Origin: Meandrina meandrites
Lineage: Eukaryota; Cnidaria; Anthozoa; Scleractinia; Meandrinidae
Direction of reading: 5' to 3'
Assembly (NCBI GenBank): GCA_963693305.1
Contig: OY855906.1
Span: 25,683,289-25,747,288 of the forward strand
DNA length: 64,000 bases
The notes under the pieces were generated by a model that did not search any database, was not told the DNA's origin, and saw nothing but the letters and a program-made list of their open reading frames with translations. The position numbers and the translations under genes were made by a program. Below are positions 12,001-25,000 of this stretch, piece by piece. Position 1 is the stretch's first letter. Every line of letters begins with the position of its first letter.

Positions 12001-15000
12001 AATTACAGGGTTGGGAACTAAAATTTTGGATCGCTCGCCATTTGGGCGCCCAGATAATTTTTCACTTGCCCAGTCTCCTAGCTCCACACAAACACAGATC
12101 TGATATAATGATCTGTACTCGCCCGACAGTTTTGCCACTCGCCTGGGCGAGTGGGCGAGCGCTTATGTCCAACCCTGACATTATTGCACGTGAAATAAGC
12201 AGGCCTGCATAATATTTATTATCCTTATTGCGTGTATGCGACTAAAAACTTAATGTAATGTTTTGAATCACTACAAACAGTAAGGCATGCCCCTGGACTC
12301 ACATGACACCAGCGAACTGAACATTGGCGTGAAATTCCAGTAAACAACACAGAAAAAGAGCTGCAAAACAACACAAAATAAAACAAACGGTTATTAATCA
12401 GTGGATACATCAGAAAAAAAGAATTATACGAAAATACTTTTGGTCAGAAAACAACAACAGCAACAAAAATGTTTTAGCAGAAAAACAAAGTTCCATCTTA
12501 AAGTTCCACAGATAAACTTTTGCTGTGAATTTTGACTTTGTTTTGCTGGTCACGTGACGGCAATCCACCGTACGCAAAAAGATGGCGACTGGTACATTTA
12601 CCTATAATGCTTAGCGCGCGAAAACCGTAAAAACGCTCATGAAAACACACGGAAAAGCTGTAACACCTTGAAACCCAGCATGAACAATGTTGTTAGGACG
12701 GGGAAGAATTTCGCAAAAACATGCCTTTCTATGTGCCATATTGGCTGTGTTAGGTTCGCAAGGTATTGTGGTCAAATGTACCACCGCCATCTTTTTTCTT
12801 ACGGAGGATTGAAACAGGTGGGAGTCTGGGACCAACGACACTTGCTGGTTACACTAAGCGTGCAACATGCACAGTTATCGCTGTGAGGTCCCCTGTTCTG
12901 TGAGTCAATGAGTCAAGGTGATTTTTAAACAAAGTACATGTAGGTTATTATGTATTGAACTGGCACGGTTTGTCTGTATTAGCTTAGAAGCACTCCACTT
13001 TGCTTGCAGCAAGTTCCACTCTAGTTTGCTTGCGGTTAGACCTACTCTGGTTTGCTTGCGGTTAGTTCCACTCCAGTTTGCTTGCGGTTAGACCTACTCT
13101 GGTTTGCTTGCGGTTAGTTCCGCTCCAGTTTGCTTGCAGTTAGTTCCACTTCAGTTTGCTTGTGGTTAGACCTACTCTGGTTGCTTGCAGTTAGTTCCAC
13201 TCCAGTTTGCTTGCAGCTAGTTCCACTCCGGTTTGCTTGTGGTTAGTTCCACTCCGGTTTGCTTGCGGTTAGTCTCACTCTGGTTTGCTTACGGTTAGTT
13301 CCACTCCGGTTTGCTTGAGGTTAGTTCCACTCTGGTTTGCTTGCGGCTAGTTCCACTCTGGTTTCCTTGCGGTTAGCTTTTATTAGTTAGAAAGAGCTGC
13401 ACTATTTTCAGATTAATAACTGTAATTTAAAATTTGACTCACTGACTCATTTGACTCATAAAATCTTTACTTTCAGCAGAATCACGTCATTGTCAGCTTG
13501 AAAAATTGAACACATACCAATGCATATCTGTCAACAATACTCTCCTCTTTGTAGGGAAGCTGAAACCAGATCAGGCCTACTATCACGGCGAGAAGTAAGT
13601 GCTGAAATCAAAGATGAAAGTTCTCACTATGAAAATAGATTTTAAATTATCTTCTCAAAGAATAACCAGGGGGAACAGACAACAAAATACTGACAGCGCT
13701 TTAAGTTACCTCAGAAACATGGCTCTGTCATAACTTCATTTGCTAAAATATGAACCTGACGGAATTTGGTAAACTACATGTAAAATCAACTTTGGCGGAT
13801 CTTCACATTCTCCAGTGCTGTGGCCTGGCCTGTTGACATGCATTCATGGGTTGCATGGGAAGGGTAGGCAATAAACGGACCTTTAGCGGCTGCAATAGGT
13901 ACCTTCACGTGATGACGGGGGAGCAGGCTGGCGCAGTGGTGGGAGTGCTCGCCTCCCACCAATGTGGCCTGGGCTCGATTCCGGCCCGGTATGATATGTG
14001 GGTTGAGTTTGTTGTTGGTTTTTGTCCTTGCTCCGAGGGTTTTTTTTACATTTACATTTTTTTTTTACTTCGAATTTTACATCGGTAAAATGCGCTGTAT
14101 AAATGCAGTTCCATTACATACCTGAGTAAAATTCAGCTTCGAAAGAATCTCTGGCTTGGACTGCTTAAACGTTCTCTGCAACAGAACTGTAAACTGTGTC
14201 CTGAAGCCTGTGGCCCATGATGTGGAAATATCGCTGTACTGAGCAGAAGGATCTTCATCATCATCATGACCATGAATGTCGACTTTAGAGTAATCACGTG
14301 ACGTGCTACGCTTGTAAGTGATAACAGCTACGTTGAAATCTGCAGAGGAAAGCTGAGCTTCTGTGTGGACTGGAGGTAGATCATCAGATGATTTAGCAAA
14401 TGAACCTCTCACGTTCCTCCATAAGGTCTTGGATGCAGATGACTTTGCACTTGGAAGCAGGGGAGTGGAACTCTCATTTGTTTCTGAAAGCTCTAAAGAT
14501 ATTTCGGGGACTTTTGATGGTACATCTCCATTTGGGGATTCATTAACATTCTCTGTCTTGTGTTTTTCGTGACGTAACAGTTCAGTTCTACTGTCCCGCC
14601 TTGGAGTGTCTTCCGCAGACTCTGACAACTTGTCATCCAATTCACTATTTCTGTCTCCTGTAGCGGAGCTCTTCAAGTTGTCTTTTTCGGCAATATCAGA
14701 GTTTTTATCCATGACATCTAAGCTCGGATAGCCAGACACGTCTTCTTCTCTCTGCAGAGGATCTTCATTAGCTGTTGGCTGGCCATCTTCACACACAGCG
14801 TTATCTACCTCTTCATCTTCATCAACTGATTTACCAGAACTTCTGCTGCTTGTTTCACTTGCCGCATCTTGGGTGTTTTCCAGTTTGTCTCTGACATTGT
14901 TTTCTGTAGTACAGTTTGGAGCCTCATGTCTTGCTCGTCCATGCATTGCTGAGTAATTCTGATGTCTTCTCTGCCTGAAATACCAAATATACGTTGTGAG

Positions 15001-16020
15001 GTTTCAATTTAGATAGAGGTCAACTTTATGCATTGAATCACCCAACGTACCATACAGTCCGGTTCCAGTAATGGTCACTTGCTTATTTACACAATGCACA
15101 GCACCTCACTAGATATTATGGACAGCGTCATTACAAGGTCGATACTGTACATAATAAAAGCTCAGGGCCCAGTTGTTCAGAGGATGGATAACACTATCCA
15201 CCGGATAAATCAGTATCCAGTGGATAGAGTAGTTTGTTTTGTCAACACTTATCCACTGGATAGTGATCTTTCTGGCCCCAGTTGTTCAAAGGGTGGATAA
15301 CGCTATTCACCGGATAAATCGCTATCCAGCGGATAAGTGTTGGCAAAACCTCTCTCTCCCCGCTCTTGGAGAAAAACCCTGGGAACGAGGTTGGGACACG
15401 TCTTGTTTGCCATCCACTTGTAGTGAAATTTTTGTTTGTGTATTTTTTACAAGAAATCATATGATTTTTTCTCGTGCAATTTGGGATAAATAAGCACTCG
15501 TAAATCTTTTAAAGTCAACATACAGCCTTTGGAAAATTTACTCGTGCTATTTGTCCCAAATTGCACTCAAAATCATGTGATTACCTACATGTACAAATTA
15601 AGAACTGAGCGCACACGCCAAATATATTAAGCAAAGCGGGCGCATATAACATGAGACTAGCGCACCTGTATCCAAGTAAATGAAGCAGGCGTGAATTGAG
15701 GAACTTAGGATTACTTAGACGAACATGTTTGACAGTTAATAAGGAAAAGTGTTTATTAAATGTTTTGAATCGAGTTTTCAGGGAATTAAGCTTCACCACA
15801 CTCACCTCTCAGTCCAGCCTTTCACAATCTTTTCTTGTACTTCCTGTCCTTCAGTCACCTTTTCCACTGAAAATAAACACAAAATAGTGAGACGTAAAAC
15901 GAGTTTACTACATATAAGCAGACCAAAATATTTATCAGAAATAATTATAAAGAAATATGGGTTATTGACCAAGCGTGAAGTCAAGATGGCGGGATATTGG
16001 CCGAGTTCTTTTTTTGCGTG

Positions 16021-16053
<33 letters not shown>

Positions 16054-19000
16054 CACGCAAAAAAGAACGAGGCCAATATCCTGCCATCTTGACCGAACAA
16101 GCTTGGTCAATAAAGGATTTATTATATGACTTTTTTCGAGCACTGAAAAGAAAGCCAGTTGCATGCACAATCAATGGCGCACGCTAAATCATTTCATTGG
16201 TTTAAGTTTAATGACTGACTGTCAAATTCTTGAATGGATCGAGACGAAGTAAAATGATGCGACAACAGCGAAATTCACCTCACTTTAGCCCTAAAAAGGA
16301 TATTGAAATGGCTTAAATTTGCGAATCAACGTTGAGTTTGAAGCCTTAAAAGAAGAATGTCCATTCCATCTGGCCGCCAGCTTTTGATTATTGGACGTTT
16401 TGCAGAGTATTTGCTCGCTTCTGGCGCTTTAGTGGTGCAAACCTGCCGTGACATACGAGCTGAATATTGAAATTGTGACTGTTGAAAGCGTTTGGGACTT
16501 AGCACTTCACGGGGAAAGCTTGAACTTTTCTACATCATTCTACATGCTCGACCAACCCTTACTCGACGTGAACATTAGAGGCTTCGGTGAAAAGATGTTA
16601 GGTTCGCCGTGCCGTCCGCTTTCTTCCATTTTTGAAGATATTACACAAACGACAGAGTAGTTTATTTATTCTTCAGGTATGTCACTGACTTTGGTCTCTC
16701 CCTTTTCCGCCAAACAAAGCTAATACCATGTCTTCAAGTCGCTTTGCGTTTCAATTTTTGTATTAGCCGGTTTTTGCGGCGAATAAAATTCACGAAACTC
16801 GTTATTTAACATTTGTAATTTAATTTGTTTGCTCTCATTCGCTTCAAGACCGATTTCTTTGTTGTCGGACTTCCTTTCGCTAGAAATAGACAGGAAATCT
16901 TTGTGTTATTTCGGAAAATAGTTTCATAGCGAAAATTTATGACGAAAAGCTTTTTCATGATCAACTAGCGACGGTTTAAAAAGTTGTTTCGCTTGCAGGA
17001 ACACAGCGGGCGATCCCGAGCGGTCAAGATGGCTCCATCTTGACCGCTCGGGTAGCCAATCAGAGCACGAGATTCGCTTCATCTTGACCGCTCACGGAGC
17101 TAGTCATATAATAATAATACTTACAAATGAAATCTGCTGGGTTGAAGTGTGCATCACAAACCATGCCAATACTCTCAAAGAAATCAAGCACTTTGCTCGC
17201 CCTGCCATAATAAGCTACCTGTTATAAAGACCAGTACTCATTAAACATATAACTTGTAAAAAAAAAAAAAAACACAAGGCTGTTCAACCACATACCGGTA
17301 CATATTGACAATGTGATCTTACCTGTCCTCCACACAGAAGAAGAACCTTGTCAAACATATAAAAGATCTGACTCGATGGCTGGTGAATTGTGGTCACCAC
17401 TGTCTTCTTTTCTCTTGCCGCAAAGTTCTTCAGAGTTTTAACAAGGTTTAATGCATTGCTTGAGTCCAGCCCAGATGTTGGTTCCTGATAGACAAGTAAT
17501 AAAAACAATTACCAAACAGACATCACGCAACTGGATATAAACCTACCCTGCACTACCACTGCATGCACAAGTCAATGTCCTTGGAAGCTGACAGATGTGT
17601 ATTAAAAATCTACCTAAAGCAATTAATCAATTACTTATGTATGAAATTAATGGCAATACAAACTCACATCAAGGAAAATCAAGGAAGGATTTGTTATGAG
17701 TTCACAGCCAATGTTTGCTCTTTTCTTCTCTCCTACAATGAAACAGGTTAAAGTACTTTAATAATTTTTAAACAAAGTCAATATTCATAATGGCAAATAC
17801 CCCCCCCCCCCCCCCAACCCCCTCTCAACCAGGCCAGATAATTTTTTTCTGCCTAGTACGGTAACAGCCATACCAATTGGAAAAAAGAATCAATAAGTTT
17901 ACACAGCTTGTAAAAACTTTCGGTTTAGCTGAACTGAACAGGTTTCCAAAGGGTTCCAAACCCTCTGAAAGGGTTTCTAAGTGACCTCAAACCCCCCAAA
18001 AAACACTTTTGTTGATAAGACGTGTTTTCCCATCGAGGATCACAAATATAAAGTACCAATAAAATGTTTACATTATGCTATTTCAGTACCTCCAGATAAT
18101 CCTCTCTCAAAAGGACTTCCAATTTCTGAAAGATTAAAAAATCATGTATTAAATTACCAGTAATTCTTTTTCTATTCAGTACACTCTACATACATGTACA
18201 TTGTAATTGCTTCCGATAGGCAGCCTTCACATTCTTGAAAGCATTCGAGAAGTTTTGTTTGTTCTATCGGATCGTGAATCAGCCTATCAGCAATCCCCTT
18301 TAAAATACAAGCCAGCCAATCAGCAGTCCCCTTATAATCGATGAAATTCATATGTGCTCCGTTTTGAAGGAAAGTTTAATGGCGTCTCGAACGGTGAATT
18401 CAGGACGATGTTTATCCCCTCTTAGCTTGTAAATAAGAAACACATTTTTGGAGTTCAAAATGGAAAGAGCTAACCCTAAAGAACACTCAACCACCTAAAA
18501 ACAGGACACCAAGGTCTTCTAAGACCTAAACAGCGATGAAGCAGAATAGCACTCTTTGTATGTGGCCGAAAATTAATCAAGGTTTCAACAATGCAGCTGG
18601 TACAAAGTCAAGTTCAAATGGATGGTAATGAAATGTCTTCAAATGTTGATTTGCTTTATAATCATTTACCGGTAGCTGATTTCTTGAAACTGGATTCAAT
18701 AATTTGGAAATTTACTATGCTTTGTTGCTTTCCATGAGCATCTGGAAAAACATAATGCATCAGTCAGTTCCAGCAGTGCCCATCCCCCCCCCCCCCCCCC
18801 CCAGCAACCGCGGGGCATTTCCTAATGTTGCCCATCCCGAGGGTGGAGCATTTGCGTACCTCGGGTTGACCCCCGGGCATTTGACACGTGGTTTCGAAAC
18901 CGTGGAGTGACTCGCGTATTCGTGATGGAGGCATTTATAGGCCAAGATGTGGACTACGTTGCAGATTAGCTAGTCCATGAAGGACTAGAGAAGCTCGTGG

Positions 19001-22000
19001 ATGTTTGTGGATGTTTTAAAGGTATATTTTCTCAATTTTAGATATTTCTTCATTGCTAAGAAGCAACAACTTGTATTATATTCTTATATCACCTATCGAG
19101 AGATTGAAAACAATCAACCAGGGAGCGGGGCATTTGCCCGGTTCCTTTATCCCCACCCCGGGGAATTTGCCAATTTTTTTTAAAAAAGAAAATTCATGCT
19201 AATGCCCGGGGATTAGCCCGGGGGGGGGGGGGGGATGGGCACTGCTGGAATTGACTGATGCATAATGCATGCGTGTGTTCCCGCATGCAACAGTGATGCA
19301 AGGAAGTCGAAAGTCGCTTGCTTCTAAAAGCAAATGTACATGGTTATTTAAATAAAACTTGGCTGACCTTTTAGTTTTATTTTGTGTTTGTAATTCATAG
19401 TTTACACTATGGAAGCGGCATTGTGTAAAACCTTGCAAAATTTGCATAATTGGATTGAAATTTGATGCAAACTTAATACAAGTTGTTTTCATTGAGACGC
19501 GTGGGAATTTTGATTTTCAAGATTGTGGTATTACTTACCAGTATACTTCATCTGCAACCTTTTGTTATCTTTCCATCAGAAAATATTTATGAAGTTATTT
19601 TTCTGTACATTGAAATATTCTTGAAGTGTTACGGCAGCACTTCACTTCTCATTGAGAACTTCTAGTTGTAATTATAAAAGGCCTCATGTTAATTTCTGAT
19701 AAACCCCTATTAAGAAGCCAACCTCTATTAAGCAGCCAGTTTGCCATTTCCCTGAGGGTGGCCACTTAATGGGGGTTCTACTGTACTAAACAATTAATTT
19801 CTCTCCAACCCCCGTCCCCTATTCAAACTACCATTAACACCCGCAGATAAGCCACACCCGCAGATAAGCCGCACCCTGAATTTAGCAACTTAAATTTCGG
19901 AAAAAAAGTTTTTTTAAAAGAGTCTTCAGAAGTCTTCTTCATCGAATGTAACTCACTATGGCAATGAAACGGAATTGAACATCAAAGTCTTACCCACAAT
20001 TTTAGCATTTTAATATAATGAGCATCATTTCCTTTAACTTTGACATATGATTGATCTTTTTCTGGTACTTGTTGACAGATATTTCTTCATAACACTTTTT
20101 TTCCACAGATTTTTGCGAACAAGAACGCATGTTTTCGTTTGTCGAACATTTCGTAGCTTAGTAACCAGGCATTAGATCGAACACGTTGGACTAGGCCGAG
20201 AACGATGTTTGTTTACTCAGGGCACTAAAAAGGAAGGGCGGCGAAACGGCCAGAGTGCTCTTGGGCGATGCGTGATGCGGAGTAGGACTGGGTCGAGCGT
20301 GCTTCACTGCAGCAAAGTTCAAAACATGGCGGCAAGTGAGAGTCGATGGCTGGTGGAGAAAAGTGATTGCTACGCAAAAACAGTAAGACGATTCCGTGAA
20401 ATTCTTTTGGAAATGAAATAACGACATGTTTCCTTAACTGTAAGAAGTTAGAAAGACTTTGATTCTGTAAACGCAGTGTTGAATTATCATAAATAAAACC
20501 AACTTGCTCGAAATGTCTTTTGCCCTTTTTTCGAACGCTATAAATCAAGCACCAATTTCAAGGAAGATATGGTAGCAGATGGCTCAATTTTCAAGCAGTA
20601 TGTAGAGTAGGTATTGCTTTTTCATCGGTGTAAATCTCATTCTGAAATTTTTTGAACTTTTTGAGTTATAGGCTTTGAAAGTTTATACTGTTAATGCTTT
20701 TAATATTGCTATTATGACAATAGGTATACCTTGGGCTAATTTTACCACTTTTCAAGCTTCCAAGGTACTGGATTCTAAGCAAACGAATGTGTCTAGGTTT
20801 CAGGCATTTACATCAAATTTTATTGAACATCAGAACCTCCCTTGAAGAATTAACAATGACACTTTATATGGCATGGTAGAGTGCATAGTTTGTAGAAAAT
20901 GGTTTGGTAAAAGACAGACAGGGCTAATATTGCCTTCCCAATGTCAAATAATATCTAAGGTTTAATCAGTTATTTGGTCTATTTCTTGGAGATGAGGAAT
21001 TTCAATGACTAAATGGTATTACAATGCATTGCATAAGCAAGCAAACAGACCAGTGCAAAACACTGTAATTATTATAAATCATAATCCATGCATGACTGCA
21101 CCTAAATACTGTGTAAAGGCCCGTTTACACAGGCGATTTTTGTCGCGCAACCCAATGCAATTTTTGTCGCGCCGAAGTTGCATCAAGTTTCGAACATGTT
21201 CGAAACTTGATGCAACTTCGGGGCGACAAAAATTGCATTGAGTTGCGCGACAAAAATTGCCTGTGTAAACGGGCCTGGCAACTTCCTGCAACTTTGGCGC
21301 GACAAAAATTGCATCGAGTTGCGCGACAAATATCGCCTGTGTAAACGGGCCTTTAGATATGTGTTCCTAGAAAAATCACAGGGAGCATAACCATGAAATC
21401 TGGGTGCCTAGTTCTTATTGGTACATACCATAGTTATGCTTTTGTATCATCCCTTTAAGATTTCATGGTCTCGTCCTCCATGACAAATTACATCAAGTAC
21501 CCCCATTTTCTCAACATCTCCTTCCCATAGATCAAATGGAAGGTCATGGCACAGACTTTTCTTTTGGGTCTCTTAATTGTTTCCCAAGTGATGTAGGCAT
21601 TGTTAAATAGATGCACAGCTGTTTAACTCTAAATTAACATGCCATTGGTTTCCAGATTGGTTTCCAAAATATATCTCTTCTCCCCTCTAGAAAGGTTTCA
21701 GCTTTACCTGTAACTCTGAAAATTTCAGTTATTCTCTATCCAAGCCATCCCTGGCCCATTAGTACTAGTACAGTGTGACCAAAAAAAACAATATCTCAAT
21801 AAATATGAACTGTTTGTACAAAAACGCATGTGATGGGTTTCTGGTTTATGCTGATTGTGATATTTAAGATGTACTCACACTCTCAGCTTTTTTGTATCAT
21901 ATGACAGGTTGTCAACATATGTATGTTTTATCCACGTGCCTTTTATACATTAACAATAATATTTTCTATCAAATTTTTATTTTGTATCATTTTAATATGA

Positions 22001-25000
22001 TCATTGGCTGCATGATTCAAGTCAGTCAGAGTTCTAGTGACTTGGTCTTGTTGTTATATAATTTTTGTCATTCCGCATTCAAAAAGATGGTGAATAGGCT
22101 GGTCAGTAAGATTGAAGGTTAATGCAAATGCTGTTAGAAAAGTCCCTATCCAAAAAAGGGAATTTGCCAGTGCAATGAAATGCGTGTGAAAAGAATAATA
22201 ATATAAGGCTGTTACAATTGTCAAAGCCAAGAAAAGAACATATTTAAATGCTTTTCTTCCATAATTTAACCCTCTGTCTCCATCGAATATATTGCTAACA
22301 GAAATTTGTTAATGTTTACTTTTAAGCTGCTTTTGCATGCAAAGGATTATTAGTTTTGCTTTTTATCTTTACATAACCTAAGTAGATAACAAATTGTTGT
22401 AATGAAAAAGTTCATCAACATAATGCCATTGGATATGTGAATTGTGATGGATATTATTAACTAGTAATTGTAACTCACAGTTGACACGGCTACCTTGGTG
22501 TTATGAAATAAACTATTGTTAGTACCCTGTAGGGGTTTGGTCTGTTTTGTTGCATTTGCAGAACATTGATGAGCATAAAAAAATTAAAAACTCATTAATG
22601 TAAAACTGTAAACAAGGAAAATTTGCAATCTTGTTTACTAATGAGTGCACATTTCTACAAACCACTCTACCATGTCATATAGTGTCATTGTAATTCTTCA
22701 TTAAAGTTAGATGTAAACGCCTGAAACCTCTACACATTTGCTTGCTTAGCATCGAAGCTGGAAAAGTGGTATACCCCAACGTATTAAGTATAAACTTTCA
22801 AAGCCTCTAACTAAAAAAGTTCAAAAAAGTTCAGAATGAGATTTACACCGATGAAAAAGCAATACCTACTCTACATACTGCTTGAAAATTGAGCCATCTG
22901 CTACCATATCTTCCTTGAAATTGGTGCTTGATTTTATAGCGTTCGAAAAAAGGGCAAAAGACATTTCGAGCAAGTTGGTTTTATTTACGATAATTCAACA
23001 CTGCGTTCACAAAATCAAAGTCTTTCTAACTTCTTACAGTTAAGGAAACATGTCGTTATTTCATTTCCAAAAGAATTTCGCAGAATCGTCTTACTGTTTT
23101 TGCGTAGCAATCACTTTTCTCCACCAGCCATCGACTCTCACTTGCCGCCATGTTTTGAACTTTGCTGCAGTGAAGCGCGCTCGACCCAGTCCTACTCCGC
23201 ATCACGCATCGCCCAAGAGCGCTCTGGCCGTTTCGCCGCCCTTCCTTTTTAGCGCCCTGGTTTACTCAAGTTTCAAGATGGAGGGAGATTCTGCTGTTCG
23301 TGGCTATCATGACACACAAATAAATAGATTTGAGAGCCAACTGTCGGAGATAAACTTGTTGCACAAAGAGAGTTTTGTAATCAATTTGTCAGTGCTAAAT
23401 GGCAAGGTTCAACCACACAAATACTCGAGAATAACGTGCAATTTTTTCGCTAGTGGAGGCCGGGCCATTCGATTACTGTTGAAGTTTATTACAGGCCGTC
23501 GTCGACACTGCAAACAGCTTTGTGGGGGAATGGAAATTTTGTGCTGTGTGACGTTTTCCTGTTCTAGAAAAGCGGCCATAAAATGTTTAAAGGATCTGCT
23601 AACGACGGCTTCAATTCACTGAAATGTACGGCACCTTTTTGAAATGCTCCCGCAGATAAGCCGCACCCCTGATTTTGAGCGACGATTTTTGGAAGAAAGG
23701 TGCGGCTTATCTGCGGGTGTTTACGGTATGTTGATGAAAAGGCTAACCATATTTGCATTCTAACCAAAGAGGTTTATAGGATGATTAAAGAATTTAATCT
23801 AAAAGGCACTGATAACAATTATAATCTTTCCTTTAAATTATATATAATGCAGCTGTGAGAGGACCATATTTTAATAAATAAACAACATTAACTCACTAGT
23901 CTCCAAACATCTTCTGACATCTAAGTTGTCAACAATTTCTTCAACCTATAAAAAAATATGTACAATTTATTTGTAAGTTGTCAATTAATTCCGAGACTGG
24001 TAGATTTTGACATGATGCTAATTGCATACATGTAGTTATACACCGTATAGGGGAGTACCTTATGGTACATATAACCTACCAAGTAAATTGGCCATATTAA
24101 CAGGCTACAGCCCTGCATTACATGTATAATGGCCTTTTTTAAATTACTAGTTATTATTATTCCACTATTGCACCATTTTACCATATTAGGGCAAAAGAAC
24201 ATGCAAAATATGCCACGTTATTACACTGTAGAGCAGGGTAAAAATACGGACTGAAAGTGAAGCGACAAAATGACTGAACCAAACTTCAATTTTTAGTGGA
24301 ATAATAAATCCCTTATTCGATGGTTTAACATACAATACGAGCGGACATTTTGCTCACTGCTTGTATTTTTACTCACCCCTTTGGGGCTCGAAAAAATACT
24401 ACCCAACTCGCAAACTATCCGCGCGTATTATATGTTAAACCATCGAATAAGGTGTATATACATGTACATGTATAACTTACCCCTATTGCTCATGTACCCA
24501 TGACCTGCATGCTTCTAATATTAATCAGAAAAATACTTCCAACTTAGGTAGATTACTCTGAAACCTAGTTCTAAACAGGGAAACCCTGATTGTTTTATTG
24601 TTTCAAATTAAACATTATTTTCTTCACTTAATATATATTGTTGTATTGTTTTGCATAATAATTGGATAATTACCCTGGTCAATATCAAAGATGTATTAAG
24701 CTGCCATCAACCTTGACATAAACCAAGGCAGCAATAAGTATAATTATTGCCCTGTGACTCCCATCCCAATCCCCAGAGTCTGTACGGGCAGTTGCTTACT
24801 CATTTGTACACTCACATGACAACCAAATTTTTTCAGCTTGATGGGTTTACCAAAATACCTTACCCATGGTGCTCTGCTGGCATGCTTTGCATGCTGGAGC
24901 TCCGCTATCATTATGCAAAACAGTATGACATTATATACATGTAGCCAACATGGTGTGTAGTGTCGAGTTGGCCAAAACTACATGTATCTCATATGCAGCA

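Larger units (their letters stand above)
1..24000. repeat. Segmental duplication, copy A
   Basis: Aligns in order and orientation with 39717-64000 apart from the insertions listed. Position 1 corresponds to about 39717. The right limit is set only by the window end. Confidence 0.93.

Noticed and set aside
12988..13377. CRISPR-like repeat array
   Set aside because: Units are contiguous with no spacers and vary internally; it is a eukaryotic minisatellite.
16448..16660. 70-codon plus-strand ORF conserved in both copies
   Set aside because: Inside a repeat-bounded intronic segment; high identity only reflects the recent duplication, and no motif is recognisable.
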